Positions 8,598 to 15,992 of a stretch of 64,000 nt of DNA are shown here, piece after piece; the stretch's first letter is position 1, and every line of letters begins with the position of its first letter. Origin of the DNA: Paenibacillus ferrarius (GTDB taxonomy: Bacteria; Bacillota; Bacilli; Paenibacillales; NBRC-103111); contig NZ_MBTG01000023.1 in the NCBI RefSeq assembly GCF_002027705.1, forward strand, positions 248,001-312,000, in the 5' to 3' direction. The translations under genes were made by a program, and so were the position numbers. The notes beneath the pieces are model-generated. The model was not told where the DNA came from, searched no databases, and was given only the letters and a program-made list of their open reading frames with translations.

Positions 8598-9665
8598 CTG
8601 ACGTCTTCTTGGCTCGCAAGTATGAAGCGAATGACCCTTCTGGGGGGAATCGTCAGCCTCCTGACCTGCACAACCGGTTGTGATGATTCAAACCGTAGAA
8701 GAATCACGGTTATTGAACAGCCGTCATCGGCCCCTGCGGACACAATTGTTTTAGATCGAATTGACCGGTTGGACGCGTCTTTTTGTTCCGGTTGGCTGAC
8801 CAACGAAACCCTGTTATGTACAGCATCCGCGGAAACCTTGCCTACCCATATGCAGATAAGACATATCAAAACATCTCCTACGCTGGATACAAAGCTCCCA
8901 GCCGGATCTACCCTCTCGATCGCCCCTGACGGAAAGCATGCGTTCGGTCAAGGGTTCGGCGAGGCTTTCCTAGCTGACCTGACACAGCCAGACAAAGATC
9001 CGCACCCTATTCACATTGGCGATTCGGGGATATCCTATCTGAACCCGACCGCGATTGGCGCATGGTTCGATTCACAGACGTTTATCCTGCCGATTGCTGG
9101 AGAAAACGCTGGCTTGGCGTTAATAGGTATCGACGGCACAATTACACCTATTGAGCTTAGCGACCAATCCAGGCATATCCAGAAGATTGTAATTGCAGCT
9201 GAACGGCTATTCACCCTAGATGTGAACCAGCGCTTGAAATCGTACGACAAGAAGGGCTCAGATGTCAGGTTGGTACGCAATCATGTAGTTGATTTCGCCG
9301 TGTCTCCGGATGGTCTTAAGTTGGCAGCCACCATTCAGGCGTCACCCCATCAAGAATCGCTCATCATAGCTGATACATTAGACAGCACTAACGAAAAATC
9401 ACTTTCTAAGGGCCGCTTGCTTCGGCAGTTAGCTTGGTCTCCCAGCGGAGACAAGCTTGCTTACGCCACCTTCAGCTTGGAACAGGGCGGCAGCGGACTC
9501 TATGTCATGAATGCACGTAGTGGGAGTGCGCTCTCCCTCTCTATTCAGCCGAACATCGAGAGTCCCATCGTCTGGAGCCCATCGGGAGACTCCTTATTCG
9601 TAGCCGAACACCCTGCCGCTGAATGGGCCGCAGGATTCACCACCTTTTACCGCCTCAAAAAATAG
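8598..9665 (+). CDS. Putative lipoprotein with beta-propeller-like repeats
   Basis: About 355 residues. The N-terminus has a basic stretch, a hydrophobic core (MTLLGGIVSLLT) and a lipobox-like TTGC, suggesting membrane anchoring at the outer face. The body holds WD40/TolB-like blade motifs such as VSPDGLKLAATI, WSPSGDKLAYA and WSPSGDSLFVA, so a beta-propeller fold is likely. The start is odd: a perfect AAAGGAGGT at 8582-8590 points to CTG at 8598, eight bases on, while the in-frame ATGs at 8553, 8571 and 8622 have poor sites. It lies 125 bp after the kinase and 18 bp before another lipoprotein gene. Function is unknown; scaffold or sensor roles are guesses. Confidence 0.75.
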   Translation: MTSSWLASMKRMTLLGGIVSLLTCTTGCDDSNRRRITVIEQPSSAPADTIVLDRIDRLDASFCSGWLTNETLLCTASAETLPTHMQIRHIKTSPTLDTKLPAGSTLSIAPDGKHAFGQGFGEAFLADLTQPDKDPHPIHIGDSGISYLNPTAIGAWFDSQTFILPIAGENAGLALIGIDGTITPIELSDQSRHIQKIVIAAERLFTLDVNQRLKSYDKKGSDVRLVRNHVVDFAVSPDGLKLAATIQASPHQESLIIADTLDSTNEKSLSKGRLLRQLAWSPSGDKLAYATFSLEQGGSGLYVMNARSGSALSLSIQPNIESPIVWSPSGDSLFVAEHPAAEWAAGFTTFYRLKK

Positions 9666-9683
9666 ACAGGAAGTGGACAACTT

Positions 9684-10700
9684 ATGAACCGTTTAGGATG
9701 CATCATCACGCTAAGTGTACTCGCCATTGGTCTCATGACCGGCTGCACAAGCCCGGATAGGGACTTGACCGTTAAGCAGCCGAGCCTAGCATCACCTTCG
9801 CCAACCGCAACAACTAAACCCAATGCAATAACGACGCCATCCGTTAGCAGCAAAGACACGATCATCCAGCAATTCCAGCTCGCTGCAGGCAAAGCCAAGG
9901 AAGCCCGCGAGGTTATTCCATTCGTCGATACGAACATCGGCCAACTGGATGCCGCAACAGCCGACCTGCTATTTCATGAATTAGAACAATTTTATGACCA
10001 ACATATACCGAGCCTGAATGCTAATTTCAAGCAAATGCTCTCGCAGCCGGGTACTTCTGAGAAGCTTAACGATCTAGGCTATCCCATGGACTTTAACAAC
10101 ATCAAAAAGGATGAAACACTGAAGCAATGGCTGCTTCATCAGAAGGAAGGCAAGCTGGCGCTGGATTCGCAGCAGGGCGACTTCTATTGGCGGGTGGATT
10201 ACGAGGCGCTTCGGAAAACCTACAGCAAATTATTGTCAGTGGAAACACAAGATTATCTCTCCCTTCGAGCGACAGAAGATAATCAACGGTTTAGCAGCGA
10301 TGGCAGTTTAAAAATTACACGTACAGAATTAGGTGAACGGATAATAGCTGCGGAAAGCTATCTAACGAAATACACCAAAGGTGTTCATAAACCAGTAGTA
10401 ACAACTTTGTATCAGGATTATATGAAAGAGTATGTACAGAACTATCGCTACGATGCAATCGATGAAACGACCATGAAGCTGCTGCCGGAAGTTAAGAAAA
10501 GCTACGAGCAATTCGTTAAACAGCACGCGGCAACGAAGTCAGGGAAGCTCGTTCAGGACTATCTGACGCTTATCAATCAAAACAAAGATGTGATTTACAA
10601 TCCCGGCAAAAAAGGCGAAAGCTTGATCGGCAACCCCAAAGACAATATCTCTGCCTTCTGGGAGAGTCTGAACAGCCGAATCAGCCAGCAATTTCAATAG
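9684..10700 (+). CDS. Putative lipoprotein of unknown function
   Basis: A 338-residue protein with a clear lipoprotein signal (hydrophobic core then LMTGC, Cys at about residue 21), a Ser/Pro/Thr-rich linker at about 25-55, and a mostly helical body with no family I recognise. It follows the propeller-type lipoprotein by 18 bp and is the last gene of the regulator-kinase-lipoprotein operon, ended by a strong terminator at 10701. The context suggests an envelope protein controlled by, or informing, the upstream two-component pair. Confidence 0.8.
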   Translation: MNRLGCIITLSVLAIGLMTGCTSPDRDLTVKQPSLASPSPTATTKPNAITTPSVSSKDTIIQQFQLAAGKAKEAREVIPFVDTNIGQLDAATADLLFHELEQFYDQHIPSLNANFKQMLSQPGTSEKLNDLGYPMDFNNIKKDETLKQWLLHQKEGKLALDSQQGDFYWRVDYEALRKTYSKLLSVETQDYLSLRATEDNQRFSSDGSLKITRTELGERIIAAESYLTKYTKGVHKPVVTTLYQDYMKEYVQNYRYDAIDETTMKLLPEVKKSYEQFVKQHAATKSGKLVQDYLTLINQNKDVIYNPGKKGESLIGNPKDNISAFWESLNSRISQQFQ

Positions 10701-10733
10701 TCAAAAGGGCGCCTGCATCAGGCGCCCTTTTGA
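10701..10733. terminator. Bidirectional Rho-independent terminator
   Basis: A perfect dyad AAAAGGGCGCCTG...CAGGCGCCCTTTT directly after the lipoprotein stop and directly before the end of the convergent GyrI-like gene, with A and T tracts that can serve both strands. Confidence 0.92.
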
Positions 10734-10734
10734 C

Positions 10735-11217
10735 CTACTTAATCGCAATAAAAATCTGTATCTGCGTCTGCGCAGGATCCGAATTTCTGGCATCATACAG
10801 CTCGTAGTCCCCCGTATATGTCCTTACTTCCTCTGATTCCTTGAAATATGCCCAAATGTTTCCCCACGCCTGTGCGACCACTTCATAGACAGGGCCCTTT
10901 TCTGTCGTAAATACCATGAATTTGCTCGCTGGTACTTGAACAGTATGGAACTTGCCCTCATCTTGCGGCGTATCGCCGGCCACTTCGTGTCCAATCAGAG
11001 TGGTGTATGCGCCAGTAGCATCACTTTCATAATCTGTATAAAGCGAATAGATCAGATGGGAATTGATAGTCGGGGCTTGCGATGTAATTTGGCTTTGAAA
11101 ATAGGTTTCCCACAGCTGCGGCAGCCGCCGATTCGGACCTGCTTCCTCTGCGTTGGTTGTTCGTACATGAACACCTGTTAAGGTTATTGCTGGTTGCTCC
11201 GTTATATATGTATGCAT
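10735..11217 (-). CDS. GyrI-like / effector-binding domain protein
   Basis: A 160-residue stand-alone GyrI-like (SOUL-type) effector-binding domain, the fold found at the C-terminus of BmrR and AraC-type regulators. Visible features are the N-terminal strand PAITLTGVHVRT, RLPQLWETYF, YSLYTDYESDATGAYTTLIG, the VPASKFMVFTT strand and an acidic W-rich segment AWGNIWAYF. No DNA-binding domain is attached. Such proteins bind or hydrolyse hydrophobic cations, or act as anti-toxin-like factors; the role here is unknown. A YafY-type regulator lies 56 bp upstream on the same strand and may control it. Confidence 0.85.
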   Translation of the reverse strand: MHTYITEQPAITLTGVHVRTTNAEEAGPNRRLPQLWETYFQSQITSQAPTINSHLIYSLYTDYESDATGAYTTLIGHEVAGDTPQDEGKFHTVQVPASKFMVFTTEKGPVYEVVAQAWGNIWAYFKESEEVRTYTGDYELYDARNSDPAQTQIQIFIAIK

Positions 11218-11273
11218 AGCTTCGTCCTCATCTCCTTGTATTTATCATTAGTATACAGGGACAAAGTGGACAC

Positions 11274-12221
11274 CTATCTGTCCAGTTTCTTATACCGCTC
11301 CATAATTTTTTGTGCCCGATTCACCATTTCTTCAGCTACGTGGATCGGTTCTTCGACTTTGACATGTTCACCGTAACTCAGCAGCATGCCGTACAGCCAT
11401 TCATCTTCGGTGAAGGGTCCTTTTACCTGCAAAGAACCATCCTCCTGTACGGTAACATGCTGCGGATCGAAGGTATCTCCAACGCGGTGCCGAACTCTCG
11501 AATGGAACAGAAATGTCATCTCTTGCAAGTTGGCATTCGACCAATCCGACTCCCAGGCGTAGCCCTCTAGCGAAGGGGCTTGTTTCCTTACAAAGGATTG
11601 CTCCAACACCCGCAGCTCCTGTATACGCGATAATCGAAACACTCGAAATTCGCTTCGAAGGGTGCAATAAGCCTGCAAATACCATAGATATCCTTTTAGA
11701 ATTAAAGCGGCAGGCTCGACGACTCTCTCGCTCTCCGTACCGTTCATGTTCAAGTATTTGAAGCTAACTTTGCTTGTATGCTCAATCGCCTGTCTCAGGC
11801 TGTTCACTTTATCCCGCGCAGCAGGTCCTTGCCCCCACGGATTGAAATCGAAAACAATGCCCGCTCCCTGCTGCTCCATTTGCAGCCGATCTACTCGACT
11901 GAGCAGCGCCTTTACTTTATCCAGCAGCGTGCCGAACACGCGGTCATCTACGGCGGTATGTATCCCTTTGACCGCCGCGACGATCGCTTCAATTTCACTG
12001 AGCGTTAAGAATTGCCGCGCCATGGTGTAAGGCTCCATGATTTCAAATCCGCCGGAGATGCCCTGATGAGCCACAATCGGTATGCCCGATTGATTCAAAG
12101 TCTCCATATCCCGATAAATCGTCTTTGTCGAAACTTCAAAACGGTCAGCCAATTCTTTGGCACTGACACGCCCGCGATTCAACAGCAGCACCGTCATTGC
12201 CAGCAAGCGGTCAATTTTCAT
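11274..12221 (-). CDS. YafY-type HTH/WYL-domain transcriptional regulator
   Basis: A 315-residue DeoR-like HTH_11 domain (residues 1-60, VSAKELADRFEVSTKTIYRDMETL) followed by a WYL domain (about 140-220, with PWGQGPAARDKV and YLWYLQAYC) and a C-terminal WCX region. WYL domains bind nucleic acid or small ligands. The start ATG follows the stop of the upstream epimerase by 12 bp, so the two and the GyrI-like gene probably form one operon. Length is typical. No specific target can be named. Confidence 0.93.
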   Translation of the reverse strand: MKIDRLLAMTVLLLNRGRVSAKELADRFEVSTKTIYRDMETLNQSGIPIVAHQGISGGFEIMEPYTMARQFLTLSEIEAIVAAVKGIHTAVDDRVFGTLLDKVKALLSRVDRLQMEQQGAGIVFDFNPWGQGPAARDKVNSLRQAIEHTSKVSFKYLNMNGTESERVVEPAALILKGYLWYLQAYCTLRSEFRVFRLSRIQELRVLEQSFVRKQAPSLEGYAWESDWSNANLQEMTFLFHSRVRHRVGDTFDPQHVTVQEDGSLQVKGPFTEDEWLYGMLLSYGEHVKVEEPIHVAEEMVNRAQKIMERYKKLDR

Positions 12222-12233
12222 CTTCGTAGTTGA

Positions 12234-13259
12234 TCAGATCCGCGCAGCGTTCATTTGTTGAATAGCTGTGTCTAGAACCTGAATCACTTGATCACACCAC
12301 TGATCAAATTCGTGATCCTCTTTTTGCAGCTCAGGGTGGGCTAGCAGGTTGGCGACGGTTTGCTTGATTCCTTGGTCGAATCGCGTTGTTGCGACGAATT
12401 CAGGAACCAGTCTTTTCAGCTTGGCATTGTCGAATACGACGGAGTTTGCTTTATCCCCCAGCAAGCCGCCTCTGAAATCCTCTTTGCTGCAGGCATCTAA
12501 GAATTCCGAGGATACATGAACGGCTTGCAGCTTCACGCCAAGCGCAGCCGCAATAGCTTCATAAATTTGGTTCCAAGTCAGCGTTTCATCAGACGTGATA
12601 TGAACGGACTCGCCAATGGCATGCAGATTGCCCATTAGCCCAATAAAACCTTTGGCAAAATCCGTATTATGCGTCATCGTCCATAGAGAAGTCCCATCCC
12701 CATGGATAATAACCGGCTTATTCTCCAGCATACGCTTAGCAACCTGCCAGGAGCCTTTGCTTCCATGGACGCCTAGCGGAATGGAGCGCTCATCATAGGT
12801 ATGACTCGGTCTTACAATCGTAATCGGGAAGCCATGTTCCCGGTACTGCTTGATTAAGTACTCTTCACAGGCAATTTTATTTCTGGAATACGCCCAATAT
12901 GGATTAGATAAAGGCGTTCCCTCGGTAATCCGATAATCAGATAATGGCGTTTGGTAAGCTGAAGCCGAGCTAATAAACAGGAATTGCTTCGTTTTATCCT
13001 TGAATAAACGATAATCTCGTTCCAATTGGGCCGGTTCGAATGCGATGAAATCAGCCACAACATCAAACGTTAAATCCGCGATCAAACTAGCTACTTTGCT
13101 CTCGTCATTAATGTCTGCTTGAAGAATCTTGGCACCGACGGGCAAAGCCTCATTGCGTGTACCTCGGTTCAACAAATATAACTCGCATCCCTGCTCTAAC
13201 AGCTGCTTGGTAATAGCCGAACTAATCGTCCCTGTTCCCCCAATGAATAGCGCTCTCAT
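12234..13259 (-). CDS. NAD-dependent epimerase/dehydratase family protein
   Basis: A 341-residue extended-SDR fold. The N-terminal glycine motif is IGGTGTISSAI (residues 7-17) and the catalytic YxxxK is in WAYSRNKIACEE, with SSASAY supplying the Ser. It resembles isoflavone-reductase- and UDP-sugar-type epimerases in bacterial regulators' neighbourhoods, but no substrate-specific motif was recognised. A GGAGGTGGATG site overlaps the start. It lies just upstream of a YafY regulator on the same strand and 44 bp downstream of an NAD(P)H oxidoreductase, so an operon of three or four genes is likely. Confidence 0.9.
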   Translation of the reverse strand: MRALFIGGTGTISSAITKQLLEQGCELYLLNRGTRNEALPVGAKILQADINDESKVASLIADLTFDVVADFIAFEPAQLERDYRLFKDKTKQFLFISSASAYQTPLSDYRITEGTPLSNPYWAYSRNKIACEEYLIKQYREHGFPITIVRPSHTYDERSIPLGVHGSKGSWQVAKRMLENKPVIIHGDGTSLWTMTHNTDFAKGFIGLMGNLHAIGESVHITSDETLTWNQIYEAIAAALGVKLQAVHVSSEFLDACSKEDFRGGLLGDKANSVVFDNAKLKRLVPEFVATTRFDQGIKQTVANLLAHPELQKEDHEFDQWCDQVIQVLDTAIQQMNAARI

Positions 13260-13303
13260 ACATCCACCTCCGTTACGAATACCTTAACCATAGCATGCGT
13301 GCA

Positions 13304-13891
13304 TTAGGATGACAATCTTCTGAAATAGCGGTAAATTTGGTTTAGTTTCTGCTCCTGCTTCCCCTTCGGACTCTCCATATTCCCGAATTCAAAAAACTTC
13401 ACCTTATTGATCCCCACGTATTGAAATAATGCTTTCTTCATCAATACTTTATGCGCATTATGCAGCCAGAACAGCGGGTACAAGGCAGGCCCTTTCATGC
13501 TTGAAATACACACGACTGACCTACCCTTTAGAAGACCTTCGGGCAATAAACCTCCCTTATCCCGGTAAGCGAAATTTGAAGCAAACATTTGATCAATATA
13601 CCCCAACAGCATAGCCGGAGGACGTCCCCACCAAATTGGATAAATAAAAACAATTTTCTCAGCCCATAGAAGCTGATGCCGATATTTCTCCAGCTTCGGG
13701 TCAGCATGCATATCCCTTCTGCGTTTCTCCTTATTGAAAACAAGGATCGGATCAAATCCCTCCTCATACAAATCGAGCACCTTGATCTCCGATATTTCGG
13801 GATTCTCTGTACTGCCTTGAATGACTTTTTGCAAAAAGGCAAAGCTTAAACTTTGATGATTAGGATGTGTATAAATAATTAATGTTTTCAT
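13304..13891 (-). CDS. NAD(P)H-dependent oxidoreductase, flavodoxin-like (NQO1/KefF type)
   Basis: A 195-residue protein with the flavodoxin-like fold. The FMN/FAD phosphate loop is TLIIYTHPNHQSLS (residues 3-16), and PIWWGRPPAMLLGYIDQMF (about 100-118) is the family signature. Relatives reduce quinones, nitro compounds or azo dyes with NAD(P)H and protect against electrophiles. It is divergent from a MarR regulator, separated by repeated TTATCATTTGA half-sites, a common arrangement for quinone-responsive oxidoreductases. Confidence 0.92.
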   Translation of the reverse strand: MKTLIIYTHPNHQSLSFAFLQKVIQGSTENPEISEIKVLDLYEEGFDPILVFNKEKRRRDMHADPKLEKYRHQLLWAEKIVFIYPIWWGRPPAMLLGYIDQMFASNFAYRDKGGLLPEGLLKGRSVVCISSMKGPALYPLFWLHNAHKVLMKKALFQYVGINKVKFFEFGNMESPKGKQEQKLNQIYRYFRRLSS

Positions 13892-13906
13892 CGAGCCACC
13901 TCTTAC

Positions 13907-13960
13907 TTATCATTTGATAATAAAATCGTATCATGACTTCTTTTTGTTGTCAAATGATAA
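13907..13960. promoter_or_regulatory. MarR operator candidates
   Basis: TTATCAttTGATAA at 13907-13920 is a dyad with perfect 6-bp arms. TCAAATGATAA at 13950-13960 is the exact reverse complement of TTATCATTTGA from the first site. Both lie between the oxidoreductase and MarR genes, where a MarR dimer could repress both directions. Confidence 0.6.
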
Positions 13961-14007
13961 TTGTTTTTTGATAATGTATTGGGTATGATCAATATGAGGT
14001 GGTTCCT

Positions 14008-14436
14008 TTGGACAATAAAGCATTTTTCCATAAACTTGTGCTCTTTACCTCTGGGGTTCTTCAAGTTAAGCATGATTTCACAAAAGATATTAAACCGGAT
14101 ACGATCACTCCTGTTCAATACGGCATCCTAGAGTATCTTGCGGTTAGTCAACCGGCAACGCTTAGTCAAATTAGTGATTGTCAGCATATGTCCATGCCCA
14201 ATACGAGTCGTGAACTGAAAAAACTAACCGAAAAAAAGCTATGCGAAAAGACAATCGACCCGAGCGACCAACGCAAGCATTATATTCGGCTATCTCCCGA
14301 AGGACAAGCGATGATGAACAACGCCTTCCAAATCGTTGAAGCCCGCTTCCTGGAACGGGTCCAAGCGGCCACGGAAGAAGAGCGGGAAGCCATTGAGCGT
14401 GCGCTGGAGGTGCTTCACTCTAAGGTGTTCTACTAA
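14008..14436 (+). CDS. MarR-family transcriptional regulator
   Basis: A 142-residue winged-helix regulator: helix-turn-helix TLSQISDCQHMSMPNTSREL (about residues 50-69) and the wing DPSDQRKHYIRLSPEG (about 80-95). The TTG at 14008 is preferred, seven bases after GAGGT; an overlapping GTG at 13999 lies inside that ribosome site. No conserved redox cysteine stands out beyond Cys in SDCQH. It is divergent from the NAD(P)H oxidoreductase and probably represses it. Confidence 0.92.
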   Translation: MDNKAFFHKLVLFTSGVLQVKHDFTKDIKPDTITPVQYGILEYLAVSQPATLSQISDCQHMSMPNTSRELKKLTEKKLCEKTIDPSDQRKHYIRLSPEGQAMMNNAFQIVEARFLERVQAATEEEREAIERALEVLHSKVFY

Positions 14437-14462
14437 GGCGCAGCCTCCATTGGCATGCAAAT

Positions 14463-14508
14463 AAGGGCCGTTCCGAGTAGATAAATCTACTTGAGAACAG
14501 CCCTTTCT
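14463..14508. terminator. Two-tier hairpin between convergent genes
   Basis: Outer arms GGGCcGTTC/GAACaGCCC and inner arms AGTAGAT/ATCTACT around AA, then TTTCTTC. It lies between the MarR and yjdM gene ends and closely resembles the hairpin at 1746-1783. Confidence 0.75.
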
Positions 14509-14545
14509 TCGTGCAGGGGGAACCTCAGTATCCCGAGAGGATGCC

Positions 14546-14887
14546 TTACACCTTTTTGACAAACTCCGATTTCAGCTTCATTTCTCCGAAACCATCAATT
14601 TTACAATCAATATCGTGATCGCCATCCACTAGACGAATGTTCTTTACCTTTGTCCCTATTTTCAAAACGGAGGAGCTCCCTTTTACTTTCAGATCCTTGA
14701 TGACCGTTACCGAATCGCCGTCGTTAAGGACATTGCCATTGGCATCCTTGACCACTTTGGTCTCTTCCTTATGATCCGAGTCTGAGGCTAACGACCACTC
14801 GTGAGCACATTCCGGGCAAATCAATAAACTCCCGTCCTCGTAGGTGTATGCGGAACTACATTTGGGGCAACTAGGTAACTCTGTCAT
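14546..14887 (-). CDS. yjdM: YjdM/PhnA-family zinc-ribbon protein
   Basis: A 113-residue protein nearly collinear with E. coli YjdM. The N-terminal zinc ribbon has CPKC and CPEC (residues about 7-28), and the C-terminal YjdM domain has KDANGN, DGDSVTVIKDLKVKGSSS and KSEFVKKV. The start at 14887 (MTELPSCPKC) is chosen from family alignment and a GGAG upstream; a longer frame to 14965 would add 26 unrelated residues. Despite the old name PhnA it is not phosphonoacetate hydrolase and its role is unclear. It appears to be monocistronic. Confidence 0.93.
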   Translation of the reverse strand: MTELPSCPKCSSAYTYEDGSLLICPECAHEWSLASDSDHKEETKVVKDANGNVLNDGDSVTVIKDLKVKGSSSVLKIGTKVKNIRLVDGDHDIDCKIDGFGEMKLKSEFVKKV

Positions 14888-15167
14888 GATTTCATTTCTC
14901 CATTCGATGATATCTGTAGGTTTCTTATCTGCTTGTATTCTGTCACAATCTTGGTCGATTGACAAAGTTTTTTTGGGGAATAACTTTTTGCAGATATCTA
15001 TGAATAAATCTTGTATTGCAATTACTATTTTTATATACTTAGGATGTTGTCGTTTTTTGCCATTTTCTGACGGAATTTAATGACAACCCAGTTTTATGCA
15101 AAGTGTAAGATTGATTTTACGGCATCATAGATGCCTGTAAATAAATAAAGCATCAGAGGTGTATGTA

Positions 15168-15506
15168 ATGATTATGCAAAGAAGCTTAGGACTGGCCATT
15201 GTTTTATCCTTAATTACTTGTGGTATTTATGCAATTTACTGGTTTATTGTTCTAACCAACGATGTCGGCAAGCTGAGTGGAGACTCATCGTTTACTGGGG
15301 GTAAGCATTTCCTGCTGACATTAGTCACTTGCGGTATTTGGAGCTTCGTCTGGGCTTATCAAGTCGGTAAACAAATCGCAGAAGTGCAGCATCAACGCGG
15401 CTATCTGGTAACTGATAATTCCATTCTTTATCTTGTGCTTAACTTCTTCGGATTAAGCATCGTAACCTATGCATTGGTACAATCGGATGTTAATAAACTG
15501 GTATAA
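15168..15506 (+). CDS. DUF4234 domain-containing membrane protein
   Basis: A 112-residue protein with three hydrophobic segments (about 5-28, 45-66 and 88-106). The repeated family motif SLITCGIYAIYWFIVLTND and TLVTCGIWSFVWAYQVGKQI identifies DUF4234. The ATG at 15168 is chosen because GAGG ends eight bases before it. The following DUF2752 gene starts inside its 3' end, so the two are translationally coupled. These two families often occur together in Firmicutes; no function is established. Confidence 0.9.
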   Translation: MIMQRSLGLAIVLSLITCGIYAIYWFIVLTNDVGKLSGDSSFTGGKHFLLTLVTCGIWSFVWAYQVGKQIAEVQHQRGYLVTDNSILYLVLNFFGLSIVTYALVQSDVNKLV

Positions 15507-15903
15507 ACTTAGTACCGTAAGGAATTCCAAACTTGTTTGGGGTTCCTTCTTTCTCGTTGGAGGTTTGGTATATCTTGAGATAGGAATACCGGTGATACAT
15601 ATCGAGATTCCCTGTATATTTCATGCGGTGACAGGACTGTATTGTCCGGGATGCGGAATTACGAGGGTTGCTCTTTCTTTGTTAAAATGGGATTTCTATC
15701 AGGCCTTTCGATTTAATCCCTTGGTATTTGTACTTCTTCCTTTGTATCTAACTTATATGATGGCGAATAAAAGAGGAATGTCACGGACAAGCCGTATTAT
15801 CATGACTGTCATGTTGATAGCAACCATTAGCTTCGGATTATTGCGAAATATTCCTGCCTTTGATTGGCTCGCACCAACCATAGTTGATTATAAGTCATTG
15901 TGA
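15487..15903 (+). CDS. DUF2752 domain-containing membrane protein
   Basis: About 138 residues with three membrane segments. The diagnostic motif GLYCPGCGITRVALSLL (just after the first segment) identifies DUF2752, with the paired cysteines CPGC. Start choice is uncertain: ATG at 15487 or 15469, both within the end of the DUF4234 gene, and no in-frame start lies downstream of that stop before the first membrane segment. Coupled translation with DUF4234 is therefore expected. Function is unknown; the CPGC motif could bind metal or be redox active. Confidence 0.88.
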   Translation: MLINWYKLSTVRNSKLVWGSFFLVGGLVYLEIGIPVIHIEIPCIFHAVTGLYCPGCGITRVALSLLKWDFYQAFRFNPLVFVLLPLYLTYMMANKRGMSRTSRIIMTVMLIATISFGLLRNIPAFDWLAPTIVDYKSL

Positions 15904-15941
15904 CTGAATTTGCCTCAGAGCTAAATTGAATAAAGAAAAGG

Positions 15942-15985
15942 GGGAAGTCTCTAAGATCGATCTGATCTTAAAGGCTTCCCTATTT
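15942..15985. terminator. Two-tier hairpin between DUF2752 and SLH genes
   Basis: Outer arms GGGAAGtCT/AGgCTTCCC enclose inner arms TAAGATC/GATCTTA, flanked by A- and T-rich sequence. The neighbouring genes converge on it. Confidence 0.75.
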
Positions 15986-15992
15986 GAGTTAA

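Noticed and set aside
10735..12221. GyrI-like and YafY genes as halves of one split AraC/MerR regulator
   Set aside because: The YafY protein is complete with its own WYL effector domain, and the GyrI-like protein has a full fold and its own start, so they are separate genes.
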